Source: Chitinophagaceae bacterium
Lineage (GTDB): Bacteria; Bacteroidota; Bacteroidia; Chitinophagales; Chitinophagaceae
Assembly: GCA_030151745.1 (NCBI GenBank)
Contig: JASLDA010000163.1
Span: 1 to 15,133 of the forward strand
Length of the DNA stretch: 15,133 bases
Direction: 5' to 3'
Positions 7,593-14,926 of the stretch are shown here, piece by piece; the first letter of the stretch is position 1, and the number at the start of each line of letters is the position of its first letter. The notes under the pieces are model-generated. The model saw nothing but the letters and a program-made list of their open reading frames with translations, had not been told where the DNA came from and ran no database searches. The position numbers and the translations under genes are program-made.

Positions 7593-8642
7593 TTAAAAGG
7601 CCATTTGCTTGGCATGCTTCAGGACACCGAGGCTGGGGTCCAGGGCGATGGCCTCGTCGCAGAGCTTCTTGCCGTCAGCATCCTTGCCCATCTTGATATA
7701 AGCCAGGCCGATCTGGTACAGCGCGCGCGCGTTCTTGCCGTCGGCGGCGAGCATCTGGTCCCAATAGCCGATCGCGTCCTTGTAGCGGCCGCTGTGGTAA
7801 CATACGTCGGCCAGCCCGCTCAGCAGTCCAAGATCTTCCGGGCGGCGCTCGAGCATCTCCTTCATCATGCGGATGGCGTCATCGCTTTTATGCGCGTCGG
7901 CCAGGGTGTAGGCCATGTTCATGTAGAAGTCGTCCCGGGGCTTATAGCCGCGCTCGAGCGCCAGCTTGAAGTACTGGATGGATTCGTCGAACTGTCCGGC
8001 CGTAGCGAGCACGAGGGCCAGTTCGTACACACGGTTCGGCTGGGTCGTGTCGGCGGCCAGGGCGGCCTTATAGAATGGGATAGCACCCTTGTAGTTGGCC
8101 ATCTGCACCATCATACGGCCGATCTGGTAAGAGGCTTCCATGTTGGACGGCTCTTCCTTCAGGCTGAGCTTGTAGTAGTCGATCGCCTTGCCGTAGTTCT
8201 GCGCGGCCTGGTAGCTCTTGCCCAGCATGAACGCCCAGCCCTTGGTATCGGGGTAGCGCTGGTGCAGGCCCGGGAGCAGCTCCACGACGCGGGGAAACTG
8301 GCCGTAGTAGAAGTATAGCTGTACCAGCTTCCAGGTAGTCGGGTTATCGTCCGGGCGCAGCTTGCTGGCGGCGTCGAGCGCCTTGATGGCCGGGGCCATC
8401 CGGTTCATTTTCGAGCATACCTCGGCGATAGCCAACTGGATGTCGGCATCGGCCGGGTTGAGCTGGGCAGCCTTCTCGAAGTTCTGCCAGGCTATGGAGT
8501 AGCGGCGGTTCGTGATTTCAGCCTTGCCGAGCTGAAAGTAATAAGAAGCACTGTCCTTGGAAAGCGCTGCAAAGCTTACTGAGGCCGGCGTCACTATAGT
8601 TATAGCTGCGAGTGCCAGCGAGAGTGAAAGCGATTTGAGCAT
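7593..8642 (-). CDS. exported tetratricopeptide-repeat protein
   Basis: A 349-residue protein made almost wholly of TPR helices. The ATG at 8642 is chosen because MLKSLSLSLALAAITIVTPA...SFA is a signal peptide; an in-frame ATG at 8729 would bury it behind 29 charged residues. From residue about 34 to the C-terminus there are roughly eight to nine 34-residue units, seen for example at YYFQLGKAEITNRRYSIAWQ, AFMLGKSYQAAQNYGKAIDY, ASYQIGRMMVQMANYKGAIP and ALYQIGLAYIKMGKDADGKK, with P-rich turns (LNPADAD, EEPSNME, LDPSLG). There is no enzymatic domain. Such proteins usually act as protein-binding scaffolds in the periplasm; the partner here is unknown. It lies 180 bases downstream of the NlpC/P60 gene on the same strand and probably has its own promoter. 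Confidence 0.85.
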   Translation of the reverse strand: MLKSLSLSLALAAITIVTPASVSFAALSKDSASYYFQLGKAEITNRRYSIAWQNFEKAAQLNPADADIQLAIAEVCSKMNRMAPAIKALDAASKLRPDDNPTTWKLVQLYFYYGQFPRVVELLPGLHQRYPDTKGWAFMLGKSYQAAQNYGKAIDYYKLSLKEEPSNMEASYQIGRMMVQMANYKGAIPFYKAALAADTTQPNRVYELALVLATAGQFDESIQYFKLALERGYKPRDDFYMNMAYTLADAHKSDDAIRMMKEMLERRPEDLGLLSGLADVCYHSGRYKDAIGYWDQMLAADGKNARALYQIGLAYIKMGKDADGKKLCDEAIALDPSLGVLKHAKQMAF

Positions 8643-8822
8643 GATATCAGTTACGGAATGTCTAAATAAAAGAGATTGTACAGAAGCAGAACGCTGGTTT
8701 TTCGATCGCTTCTTTTGTAAATGTATCAACGCATCGGGGGGCTATTCCTGCTTTTGCAAGCACTTAACCACCCTGGGAATAAGCGTCTGATAGTCACTGG
8801 AGATCACCTGTTAATCGGCTGT

Positions 8823-9641
8823 TTACAGGAGGATTCTCCGGATGGTCCGGAGGTTGTGCGTGCGCTTTTTCAGGGATACGGAAATGATCCCTGCATTGTC
8901 GATCCGGTCTTCCACGACCCGTCCCGAGGTTTCGGTGGCATGAATGATCCCGCCCGGCTGGGTGAGGATCCCTACATGTACGATACGTCCTTCGGCATTG
9001 TCGAAGAAGGCCAGGTCGCCGGCCCGGGCCTCGGCCAGGAAATGCACCTCCTCGCCCATAGTCGCCTGCATGGAAGCATCCCGGAGCACCGGCACGCCGA
9101 TGCATTTAAAGGCCTGCTGCACCAGTCCGCTGCAGTCTATGCCGGCCAGAGCCCGGCCTCCCCATTGATAGGGCGCATGCAGGTAGCTGCGCGCGGTTTC
9201 CAGCAGGGCCTCCAGGTCAGGCTGGGCCTCATCGAGGGCGAGCTTCTTGCCCCGAAAGCGCCCGCCGGCATGCATGACGGGAACCACGGAGCCTTTCATC
9301 CGGGTGAGCTCGGCGCCCAGCGGCAGGTAGAGCTCGCCCGGCTCCATCATGAGTCGTCCGCCGTGACCCAGGCTGATGACCCGCGGCTGCCGGCGGAAGT
9401 CCTTGAGCGAGATCGGCTGCAGCTGCCCGGCTTTGCACCAGGCCTCGTAGCCGTCCCAGGCGCAGCGGAGGCGCACCCATTCGGAAGCGGCCTGCAGCTC
9501 CAGGATCTCGACGCGCTCGCCGAAAAGAAGCTGGCTGACCTGTTCGGAGCGGTGGCTGCTTTCGGCCCGCAGGGGCGCAACGGCTACGCTGCAGGAAGCA
9601 TATGAGATAGCCGGGCGTTGCCGGCCGGAGGTCCTCGACAT
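8823..9641 (-). CDS. NlpC/P60 (C40) muropeptide endopeptidase with SH3-like N-terminus
   Basis: A 272-residue cysteine peptidase. NlpC/P60 enzymes cut the D-glutamyl-to-diamino-acid bond of peptidoglycan stem peptides. The C-terminal half carries the family motifs: YQWGGRALAGIDCSGLVQQA with catalytic Cys170, GDLAFFDN, RIVHVGIL with His222, and IIHATE with His234 as third polar residue. Residues about 12-75 form an SH3-like region (SVAVAPLRAESSHRSEQVSQ, LLFGERVEIL, WVRLRC, GYEAW). The ATG at 9641 is chosen since the conserved SH3 start follows 12 residues later; the frame stays open to 9749 but that part looks non-coding. No signal peptide is visible. Length and lack of signal resemble cytoplasmic dipeptidyl-peptidase VI/YkfC-type enzymes, which suggests muropeptide recycling rather than wall remodelling. 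It is divergent from rny with a 146-base gap. Confidence 0.88.
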   Translation of the reverse strand: MSRTSGRQRPAISYASCSVAVAPLRAESSHRSEQVSQLLFGERVEILELQAASEWVRLRCAWDGYEAWCKAGQLQPISLKDFRRQPRVISLGHGGRLMMEPGELYLPLGAELTRMKGSVVPVMHAGGRFRGKKLALDEAQPDLEALLETARSYLHAPYQWGGRALAGIDCSGLVQQAFKCIGVPVLRDASMQATMGEEVHFLAEARAGDLAFFDNAEGRIVHVGILTQPGGIIHATETSGRVVEDRIDNAGIISVSLKKRTHNLRTIRRILL

Positions 9642-9787
9642 TGCCGCTAACTTACAAAACCTGCCCGAACAAGCCCGAGGCGGGGTTTTGCCGCCGCGCC
9701 CGCCTGTTTTTTGGTAACTTCGTCCGAATGTTTGCCATATGGCTGACATTCTTTAGTTGACCCCAAAAATTAATAGTTCACGAGACG
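9642..9787. promoter_or_regulatory. divergent promoter region between NlpC/P60 gene and rny
   Basis: On the plus strand TTTTG (9686-9690) and TAACTTCG (9715-9722) resemble the Bacteroidota -33 and -7 elements, though the 24-base spacer is slightly long; this would give rny a leader of about 60 bases. On the minus strand TAAGTTAG (9654-9647) lies 5 bases before the NlpC/P60 ATG and is a weak -7 candidate. The calls are consensus matches only. Confidence 0.35.
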
Positions 9788-11425
9788 ATGTCACCAACTT
9801 TACTCGCCATTATAATAGGTATAGTGGCGCTGATAGCCGGATTGTTCGGCGGTAAAATATTCTTCACCCAGAATTCCCAGAAAGAACGCGACGAAGCCAG
9901 CCGCCTGAACGGCGAAGCCCAGCTTAAGATCCAGCAGGCCCAGCTCCAGGCCGAGCAGCTGCTTAAGGAAGCGGAAGCCAAAGCCGAGACGCTGCGCCAG
10001 AAAAAGGAGCTCGAAGCCAAGGAGCGCTTCATCTCCCTGAAAGCCAAGCATGAGGAAGAGGTCCAGGCCCGCAATGCGCGGATCGCGGAGTCCGAAACCC
10101 GCATCAAGCAGCAAAACCAGAGCCTCGTAGACCGCGACAAGGTCCTGCAAAAGCAGATGACCGACCTCGAGGCCCAAAAGGAAAAGCTGAATCGCAAGCT
10201 GGAGGAAACGGAGGCGAAGCAGCAGGCGCTGGATGAAAAGAAGGCCGAGCTCGGCGCCCAGATCGAGGAGCAGGTGCGCAAGCTGGAAAAGGTCGCCGGC
10301 CTGACCGCCGAGGAAGCCAAAGCCCAGATCGTCGAGGCGATCAAGGAAGAGGCCCGCACGGCCGCCATGGCCCATGTGAAAGACATCATGGAGGAGGCGA
10401 AGGTGAATGCCAACAAGGAGGCGAAGAAGATCGTCATCCAGAGCATCCAGCGTACGGCCGCCGAGCATACCATCGAAAATGCCATTACGGTGTTCAACCT
10501 GGAAAGCGACGAGATGAAGGGCCAGATCATCGGTCGTGAAGGCCGTAATATCCGCGCCCTGGAAGCCGCCACCGGCGTGGACCTGATCATCGACGACACC
10601 CCCGAGGCCATCGTGCTTTCCTGCTTCGACCCCCTGCGCCGGGAAGTGGCGCGCCTGTCCCTGCAGCGTCTCGTCCAGGACGGCCGGATCCACCCCGCCC
10701 GTATCGAGGAAGTGGTTGAAAAGACCCGCAAGGCGCTCGAGGACCAGGTAATGGAGATCGGGGAGCGTACAATCATCGAGCTGGGCATTCACGGCCTGCA
10801 CAAGGATCTCGTCCGCATGGTCGGGAAGATGCGCTTCCGTTCATCTTACGGTCAGAACCTGCTGATGCACAGCAAGGAAACGGCGAACCTCTGCGGCATT
10901 ATGGCTGCCGAGCTGGGCCTCGGCCAGAAGGTGGTGAAGATGGCCAAGCGAGCAGGCCTGCTGCACGATATCGGCAAGGTGCCCGATGAGGAAACCGAGC
11001 TGAGCCACGCCCTGCTCGGTGCCAAGCTGGCGGAAAAGGCGGGTGAGCATCCGGCGATCGTAAACGCCATCGGCGCCCACCACGACGAAATGGAAATGCA
11101 GTACATCATTTCCCCGCTGGTGCAGGCCTGCGACGCGATCTCCGGCGCGCGCCCCGGAGCCCGCCGTGAAATGATGCAGAGCTACCTGCAGCGCATCAAG
11201 GACCTGGAAACGCTGGCCACTTCCTATAAGGGCGTTGAGAAAGCCTATGCCATCCAGGCCGGCCGGGAGCTCCGCGTGATCGTCGAGGCGGACAAGGTCA
11301 GCGATGCCGAAAGCAGCACGCTCTCCTTCGAGATCGCCGATAAGATCCAGAACGAGATGCAATATCCCGGCCAGATCAAGGTCACCGTTATCCGCGAGCT
11401 GCGGGCGGTGAACGTGGCCAGGTAA
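9788..11425 (+). CDS. rny: ribonuclease Y
   Basis: A 545-residue membrane-anchored endoribonuclease that initiates mRNA decay. Residues 4-22 are a hydrophobic N-terminal anchor. Residues about 30-215 are a long charged coiled coil rich in E, K, A and Q. A KH RNA-binding domain follows, with the signature GQIIGREGRNIRALEAATGV at residues 245-264. The HD phosphohydrolase domain has H361 (MHSKET), the LLHDIGK motif with H393 and D394, AHHDE with H431/H432, and D449 (QACDAISG). The C-terminus matches the family end (YPGQIKVTVIRELRAVNVAR). Length is that of typical RNase Y (about 510-550), and all key residues are present. It appears monocistronic, with its own terminator. Confidence 0.97.
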   Translation: MSPTLLAIIIGIVALIAGLFGGKIFFTQNSQKERDEASRLNGEAQLKIQQAQLQAEQLLKEAEAKAETLRQKKELEAKERFISLKAKHEEEVQARNARIAESETRIKQQNQSLVDRDKVLQKQMTDLEAQKEKLNRKLEETEAKQQALDEKKAELGAQIEEQVRKLEKVAGLTAEEAKAQIVEAIKEEARTAAMAHVKDIMEEAKVNANKEAKKIVIQSIQRTAAEHTIENAITVFNLESDEMKGQIIGREGRNIRALEAATGVDLIIDDTPEAIVLSCFDPLRREVARLSLQRLVQDGRIHPARIEEVVEKTRKALEDQVMEIGERTIIELGIHGLHKDLVRMVGKMRFRSSYGQNLLMHSKETANLCGIMAAELGLGQKVVKMAKRAGLLHDIGKVPDEETELSHALLGAKLAEKAGEHPAIVNAIGAHHDEMEMQYIISPLVQACDAISGARPGARREMMQSYLQRIKDLETLATSYKGVEKAYAIQAGRELRVIVEADKVSDAESSTLSFEIADKIQNEMQYPGQIKVTVIRELRAVNVAR

Positions 11426-11459
11426 GAATCAGAACCACGATTTGCACGATTAGGAGAGG

Positions 11460-11493
11460 GGCCACGTCCGGGAAGACCGGGCGTGGCCTTTTT
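11460..11493 (+). terminator. intrinsic terminator of rny
   Basis: Stem GGCCACGTCCGG (11460-11471) pairs with CCGGGCGTGGCC (11477-11488), 12 base pairs with one G-U, around loop GAAGA, followed by TTTTT (11489-11493). It lies 34 bases after the rny stop. Confidence 0.92.
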
Positions 11494-11731
11494 GTTGGAT
11501 CGATCGCCCGTAGCCTGAACCTGCCGGTTCTATTATCGGTCTATTCAGCCATTCGGCCGGTAAGTCATTCAGCCATACATGCAATATCTCCGGCCTTATT
11601 CCTCAATAGAAAGACAATCAGTCCCGGCCTTCCAATGCGGTATAGTTTTGTAGCCGGGGTAAGGGAATCCGGAAGAAGATCAGTGGGTTCCTTCGATCCT
11701 CAATCTTCGTTCTTAATCTAAAATCCCGTTT
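11494..11731. other. intergenic region upstream of the NADH dehydrogenase gene
   Basis: No gene is evident. The stretch contains a 10-base direct repeat, ATTCAGCCAT at 11543-11552 and 11567-11576 (24-base period), and TAGTTTTG at 11643-11650, which fits the -7 consensus TAnnTTTG exactly. No TTG is found at the right distance upstream, so the promoter call is weak. Transcription from there would leave a leader of about 75-80 bases. Confidence 0.4.
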
Positions 11732-13048
11732 ATGGCACAGCGGAAAATCGTTATCCTGGGCGCCGGTTTTGCAGGCTTGCAGCTGGCGCGGCGGCTGAAG
11801 AAAAGCGATCATGACATCACCCTGATCGATCAATACAATTTTCACCAGTTCCAGCCGCTGTTCTACCAGGTTGCCACCGCGCGCCTGGAGCCCAGCTCGA
11901 TTTCGTTCCCCCTGCGAAAGGTATTCCAGCGCAAGCCGAACGTGCATGTCCGTATCTCAAAAGTGGATGCGATCGACACGGCCGCGAAGCTGGTACATAC
12001 GGAAGTGGCCGGCGACTTCCAGTACGACGACCTGATCATAGCCACCGGCTGTACCTCGAATTACTTCGGGAACAAAGGGGTGGAGGCCCATGCCTTCCCT
12101 ATGAAGAGCACGCCCGAGGCCCAGGCCCTGCGCAACCGCATCCTGCTGAATTTCGAAGAGGCGCTGAAAGCCGGTCCGGAAGAGCTGGAGGCGGTCATGA
12201 ATATCGTCGTGGTCGGCGGCGGCCCCACGGGCGTGGAGCTGGCCGGAGCCCTGGCCGAGATGAAGCGGAACGTCCTACCGAAGGATTATCCCGATATGGA
12301 TTTCTCGAAGCTGCGCATTTACCTCGTCGAAGGCAGCGAGCATACGCTGAACGCCATGAGCCCGGCCTCACAGCGGAAATCGCAGCAATACCTGGAGGAA
12401 ATGGGCGTGGAGATCTGGCTGAGCTCCTTGCTCAAGGATTACGACGGGACGACCATGACCCTGGCGGACGGCCGCGCCCTGAAAACGAAGACCCTGATCT
12501 GGGCCGCCGGCGTGATGGGCAATGTACTGCCCGGCATCCCGAAAGAAAGCGTCGTGCGCGGCAACCGGATACAGGTTGACGAGCTGCATAAGGTGAAGGG
12601 CCTGGAGAACGTGTACGCGATCGGGGATATCTCCTATATGGAAGCGCCCGACTGGCCCAAAGGGCATCCGCAGCTCGCGAATGTAGCCATCCACCAGGCG
12701 AAGAACCTGGCAAGGAACTTCTGCGCCCCCGCCAAAGCAAAGCCGTTCCGGTACAAGAATCCCGGCACCATGGCAACAGTGGGTAAGCGAAAAGCGGTGG
12801 TGGATCTCCCGAAGCTTTCGTTCCAGGGTTTCCTGGCCTGGCTCACCTGGATGTTCCTGCACCTGATGCTGATCGTGAGCGTGAAGAACCGCCTGATCAT
12901 TTTCATCAACTGGGCGATTTCATACATCACCAACGATACCACGCTCCGGCTCATCCTCCTGCCGACCCGCAAGCAGATCGAGCTGGCACAGGAGGAATTT
13001 CCTTCGGAGATCCCGGCGGCGCCGGTCGAAAGGCTGAGCGCAAGCTAA
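11732..13048 (+). CDS. ndh: type II NADH dehydrogenase (NADH:quinone oxidoreductase, FAD-dependent)
   Basis: A 438-residue single-subunit, non-proton-pumping respiratory enzyme that passes electrons from NADH to quinone on the inner face of the membrane. The N-terminal FAD-binding Rossmann motif is VILGAGFAGLQLAR (G10, G12, G15). NFHQFQPLFYQVATA, typical of the family, follows at residues 36-50. A second, NADH-binding Rossmann motif is VVVGGGPTGVELAGAL (residues 159-174). ATG at residues 104-106 and VYAIGDIS (residues 294-301) are the usual flavin-contact motifs. The C-terminal part contains hydrophobic stretches (about 367-384 and 388-400) that fit membrane attachment. It has no SD sequence. 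Its stop lies 6 bases from the stop of the convergent hypothetical gene. Confidence 0.93.
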   Translation: MAQRKIVILGAGFAGLQLARRLKKSDHDITLIDQYNFHQFQPLFYQVATARLEPSSISFPLRKVFQRKPNVHVRISKVDAIDTAAKLVHTEVAGDFQYDDLIIATGCTSNYFGNKGVEAHAFPMKSTPEAQALRNRILLNFEEALKAGPEELEAVMNIVVVGGGPTGVELAGALAEMKRNVLPKDYPDMDFSKLRIYLVEGSEHTLNAMSPASQRKSQQYLEEMGVEIWLSSLLKDYDGTTMTLADGRALKTKTLIWAAGVMGNVLPGIPKESVVRGNRIQVDELHKVKGLENVYAIGDISYMEAPDWPKGHPQLANVAIHQAKNLARNFCAPAKAKPFRYKNPGTMATVGKRKAVVDLPKLSFQGFLAWLTWMFLHLMLIVSVKNRLIIFINWAISYITNDTTLRLILLPTRKQIELAQEEFPSEIPAAPVERLSAS

Positions 13049-13054
13049 ATCGGG

Positions 13055-13768
13055 TCAGGCGCTTGCCGCCAGGTAGTGACTGAAAACCTGTGTCGCTACC
13101 GGCAGCAAAGTTTCCTCGAGGGGCATCTTCAGGCTGGTCTCCAGCGCATATGCGGCGGGGCTGTGCAGCGCGGAAGCTTTGCGGATCAGTTCCAGCTTGA
13201 TGGAGTGCGGCGTATTGACGAGGTTCACCGGCCAGCTCCCCAGGTAATGCAGGCGCAGCGGCGTTGCGGCCCCGGGGCGTATCTCCAGCTGTGTCAGGTA
13301 ATAGCTGTACGCCCTTGTTTCGCGGATGCTGTTCAGGCGCAGCAGCAGGTACCCCTGCCGGCTTCCCGGAGGGTTGATGCCTACCGGTTCCACGGCCATC
13401 TGCCGCACGACCGCGTCATGCAGGGCCGTGCCCGCTTCGAGCGTGCTGCGCATGCGCCTGGCGGCGTAGGCCGTGATCTCGGCTACTTCCTCCATCGCAG
13501 AGTCGTCCCTGACGACCTGTTCCCGGCTGATCCGGCCCTGGGCGAGATTTATGGCGCTGATGCGCTGCGGGAACTGCCCGCTGAGCTGCTCCCTGTTGGA
13601 GATGAAGAGCTGCAGATCGCTGTAATGCCGCCGCAGGTCCTGCAGCGGCGGATACAGGCATTGCTGCGCAAAGCTGCCCTCGATATCGCGCAGGTATGCC
13701 AGCAGCCTGTATTTCTGCATCTCGAAGTCGATACGGCCTTCCACGAACCAATTCTCACTTAATGCCAT
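13055..13768 (-). CDS. conserved hypothetical protein
   Basis: A 237-residue protein without signal peptide or membrane helix, so probably cytoplasmic. The ATG at 13768 gives MALSENWFVEGRIDFEMQKY, an N-terminus I recall from a conserved Bacteroidota protein of unknown function. An extended frame to 14074 would run through the divergent GH43 gene and is rejected. Residues 1-140 look mainly alpha-helical and charged (YLRDIEGSF, LQDLRRHYSDL, EEVAEITAYAARRM). Residues about 145-205 look beta-rich (QGYLLLRLN, YSYYLTQLEI, LRLHYLG). No catalytic or nucleic-acid-binding motif is seen. It is tail-to-tail with ndh and head-to-head with the GH43 gene. Confidence 0.8.
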   Translation of the reverse strand: MALSENWFVEGRIDFEMQKYRLLAYLRDIEGSFAQQCLYPPLQDLRRHYSDLQLFISNREQLSGQFPQRISAINLAQGRISREQVVRDDSAMEEVAEITAYAARRMRSTLEAGTALHDAVVRQMAVEPVGINPPGSRQGYLLLRLNSIRETRAYSYYLTQLEIRPGAATPLRLHYLGSWPVNLVNTPHSIKLELIRKASALHSPAAYALETSLKMPLEETLLPVATQVFSHYLAASA

Positions 13769-13788
13769 GACAGTCGGATTGAGCTGTA

Positions 13789-13796
13789 TTAAGTTA
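13789..13796 (-). promoter_or_regulatory. candidate -7 element of the hypothetical gene
   Basis: TAACTTAA read on the minus strand, 20 bases ahead of the ATG at 13768. It matches the first six positions of TAnnTTTG and differs at the last two. No well-spaced TTG was found upstream. Confidence 0.25.
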
Positions 13797-13831
13797 CGGA
13801 ATTTTCGGGGTGTTTTCAGGGCGCAATGGGT

Positions 13832-13842
13832 CATGTGACATG
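13832..13842. promoter_or_regulatory. possible operator palindrome in a divergent intergenic region
   Basis: CATGTGACATG is a perfect palindrome with 5-base arms around a single G, placed in the 115-base gap between the divergent hypothetical and GH43 genes, about 28 bases upstream of the GH43 -7 candidate. The position suits a regulator site. Its short length means chance cannot be excluded. Confidence 0.25.
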
Positions 13843-13869
13843 TTTCATGCAGTCCTGGAGCGTACAGGT

Positions 13870-13877
13870 TAACTTCG
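13870..13877 (+). promoter_or_regulatory. candidate -7 element TAACTTCG of the GH43 gene
   Basis: TAACTTCG, identical to the element ahead of rny, ends 6 bases before the ATG at 13884. If used as a -7 element, transcription would start at or next to the start codon, giving a leaderless or near-leaderless mRNA. Confidence 0.4.
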
Positions 13878-13883
13878 GTCCAT

Positions 13884-14912
13884 ATGCGCTTCCTGTTGCC
13901 CGCTTTGTTGCTTCTCCTGCCGGCGGTTGCGGGTCGTGCCCAGGCCGGATCGCCGGGGCGGGCTGCCGGTAAGCCGCTCGTCACCCATATCTGCACCGCC
14001 GATGCCGCCGCGCATGCTTTTAACGGCAGGTTGTATGTGTATGTTTCGCACGATACGGAAACCCGTTCCGGCACCCTGGCCGAGACTAGATACGAACTGC
14101 GCGATTATCACCTGCTCTTACTCGACAGTGCAGGAGCCCCGGCTCGGGACCTGGGAGCGGTGCTGGATCTTGCTGCCGTGCCCTGGGCGCAGCGGCAGCT
14201 CTGCGCGCCGGATGCGGCCACCCGGGCCGGACGCTTTTACCTCTATTTCGCGGCCCGGGATAAAGCCGGCCGCTTCCGCATCGGCGTAGCCAGCAGCGCG
14301 ACGCCGGACGGGCCGTTCCTTGCCGAGCGGGAGCCGATTCCCGGCAGCTTCAGCATAGACCCGGCCGTGTTCCAGGACGGCGACGGTACCTGGTACATGT
14401 ATTTCGGAGGGCTCGGGGCCGGACAGCTCGAGAATCAGGCCGGAGGCCGCTTCGATTCAGCCGCCAACGGCCCGGCCGGCGGCCAGCCGGCTTTGGGACC
14501 CATGATCGCGCGGCTGAGCCCGGATATGAGATCCTTCCGCGAGCCGCCGGTGCCCGTCGTGATTAAAGATTCCATGGGAGCGCCCTTGCTGGCCGGCGAC
14601 CGCGCGCGACGCTTTTTCGGAGGCGCCTGGGTGCATAAATACATGGAGCGCTACTACCTGACCTATTCCACCGGCGATTCGCACCGGCTGGTATATGCCA
14701 CTTCCAGGAATCCTTACGGCCCCTTCACCTACCGCGGAGTGCTGCTGCCGCCCGTTGCGGGCTGGAGTACGCAGGCCTCGATCCTCGCATACCGGGGCCG
14801 CTGGTACCTGTTTTACCACGAGGTCGCGCTGTCAGGCGGCGAGTCCCAATTGCGAAGCGTGAAGATGGCGGAGATCGGGTACGATGCCAAGGGGCTGATG
14901 CGGGTCTATTGA
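13884..14912 (+). CDS. secreted GH43-family protein, possibly catalytically impaired
   Basis: A 342-residue protein of the five-bladed beta-propeller glycoside hydrolase family 43, whose usual members cut arabinose or xylose linkages in plant polysaccharides. Residues 1-21 are a signal peptide (MRFLLPALLLLLPAVAGRAQA). Family landmarks are CTADAAAHAFNGRLYVYVSHD with likely base Asp40, LCAPDAATRAGRFYLYFAARD, SIDPAVFQDGDGTWYMYFGG with pKa-setting Asp159, RRFFGGAWVHKY (residues 242-253), YYLTYSTGDSHRLVYATS, NPYGPFTYRGVL, and RGRWYLFYHE...SGG. In close homologues as I recall them the fifth motif reads RFFEGAWVHKY, with Glu as general acid; here residue 246 is Gly. The usual HHSI near residues 297-300 reads QASI. 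Fold assignment is firm; activity is doubtful. It stands alone, with no transporter or SusC/D pair in the window. Confidence 0.85.
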   Translation: MRFLLPALLLLLPAVAGRAQAGSPGRAAGKPLVTHICTADAAAHAFNGRLYVYVSHDTETRSGTLAETRYELRDYHLLLLDSAGAPARDLGAVLDLAAVPWAQRQLCAPDAATRAGRFYLYFAARDKAGRFRIGVASSATPDGPFLAEREPIPGSFSIDPAVFQDGDGTWYMYFGGLGAGQLENQAGGRFDSAANGPAGGQPALGPMIARLSPDMRSFREPPVPVVIKDSMGAPLLAGDRARRFFGGAWVHKYMERYYLTYSTGDSHRLVYATSRNPYGPFTYRGVLLPPVAGWSTQASILAYRGRWYLFYHEVALSGGESQLRSVKMAEIGYDAKGLMRVY

Positions 14913-14926
14913 GGCCCGCAGCGCAA

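Noticed and set aside
7566..8318. 250-codon plus-strand frame opposite the TPR gene
   Set aside because: It is antisense to well-formed TPR units and has no recognisable domain.
8721..9605. 294-codon plus-strand frame opposite the NlpC/P60 gene
   Set aside because: The minus strand carries the complete C-H-H catalytic set, so this frame is a shadow.
9778..10801. Two minus-strand frames of over 330 codons opposite rny
   Set aside because: They are low-complexity S/L/F- and L/G/D-rich mirror readings of the RNase Y coiled coil.
13769..14074. N-terminal extension of the conserved hypothetical protein
   Set aside because: It would run through the divergent promoter region and the signal peptide of the GH43 gene. 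The MALSENW start matches the family as I recall it.
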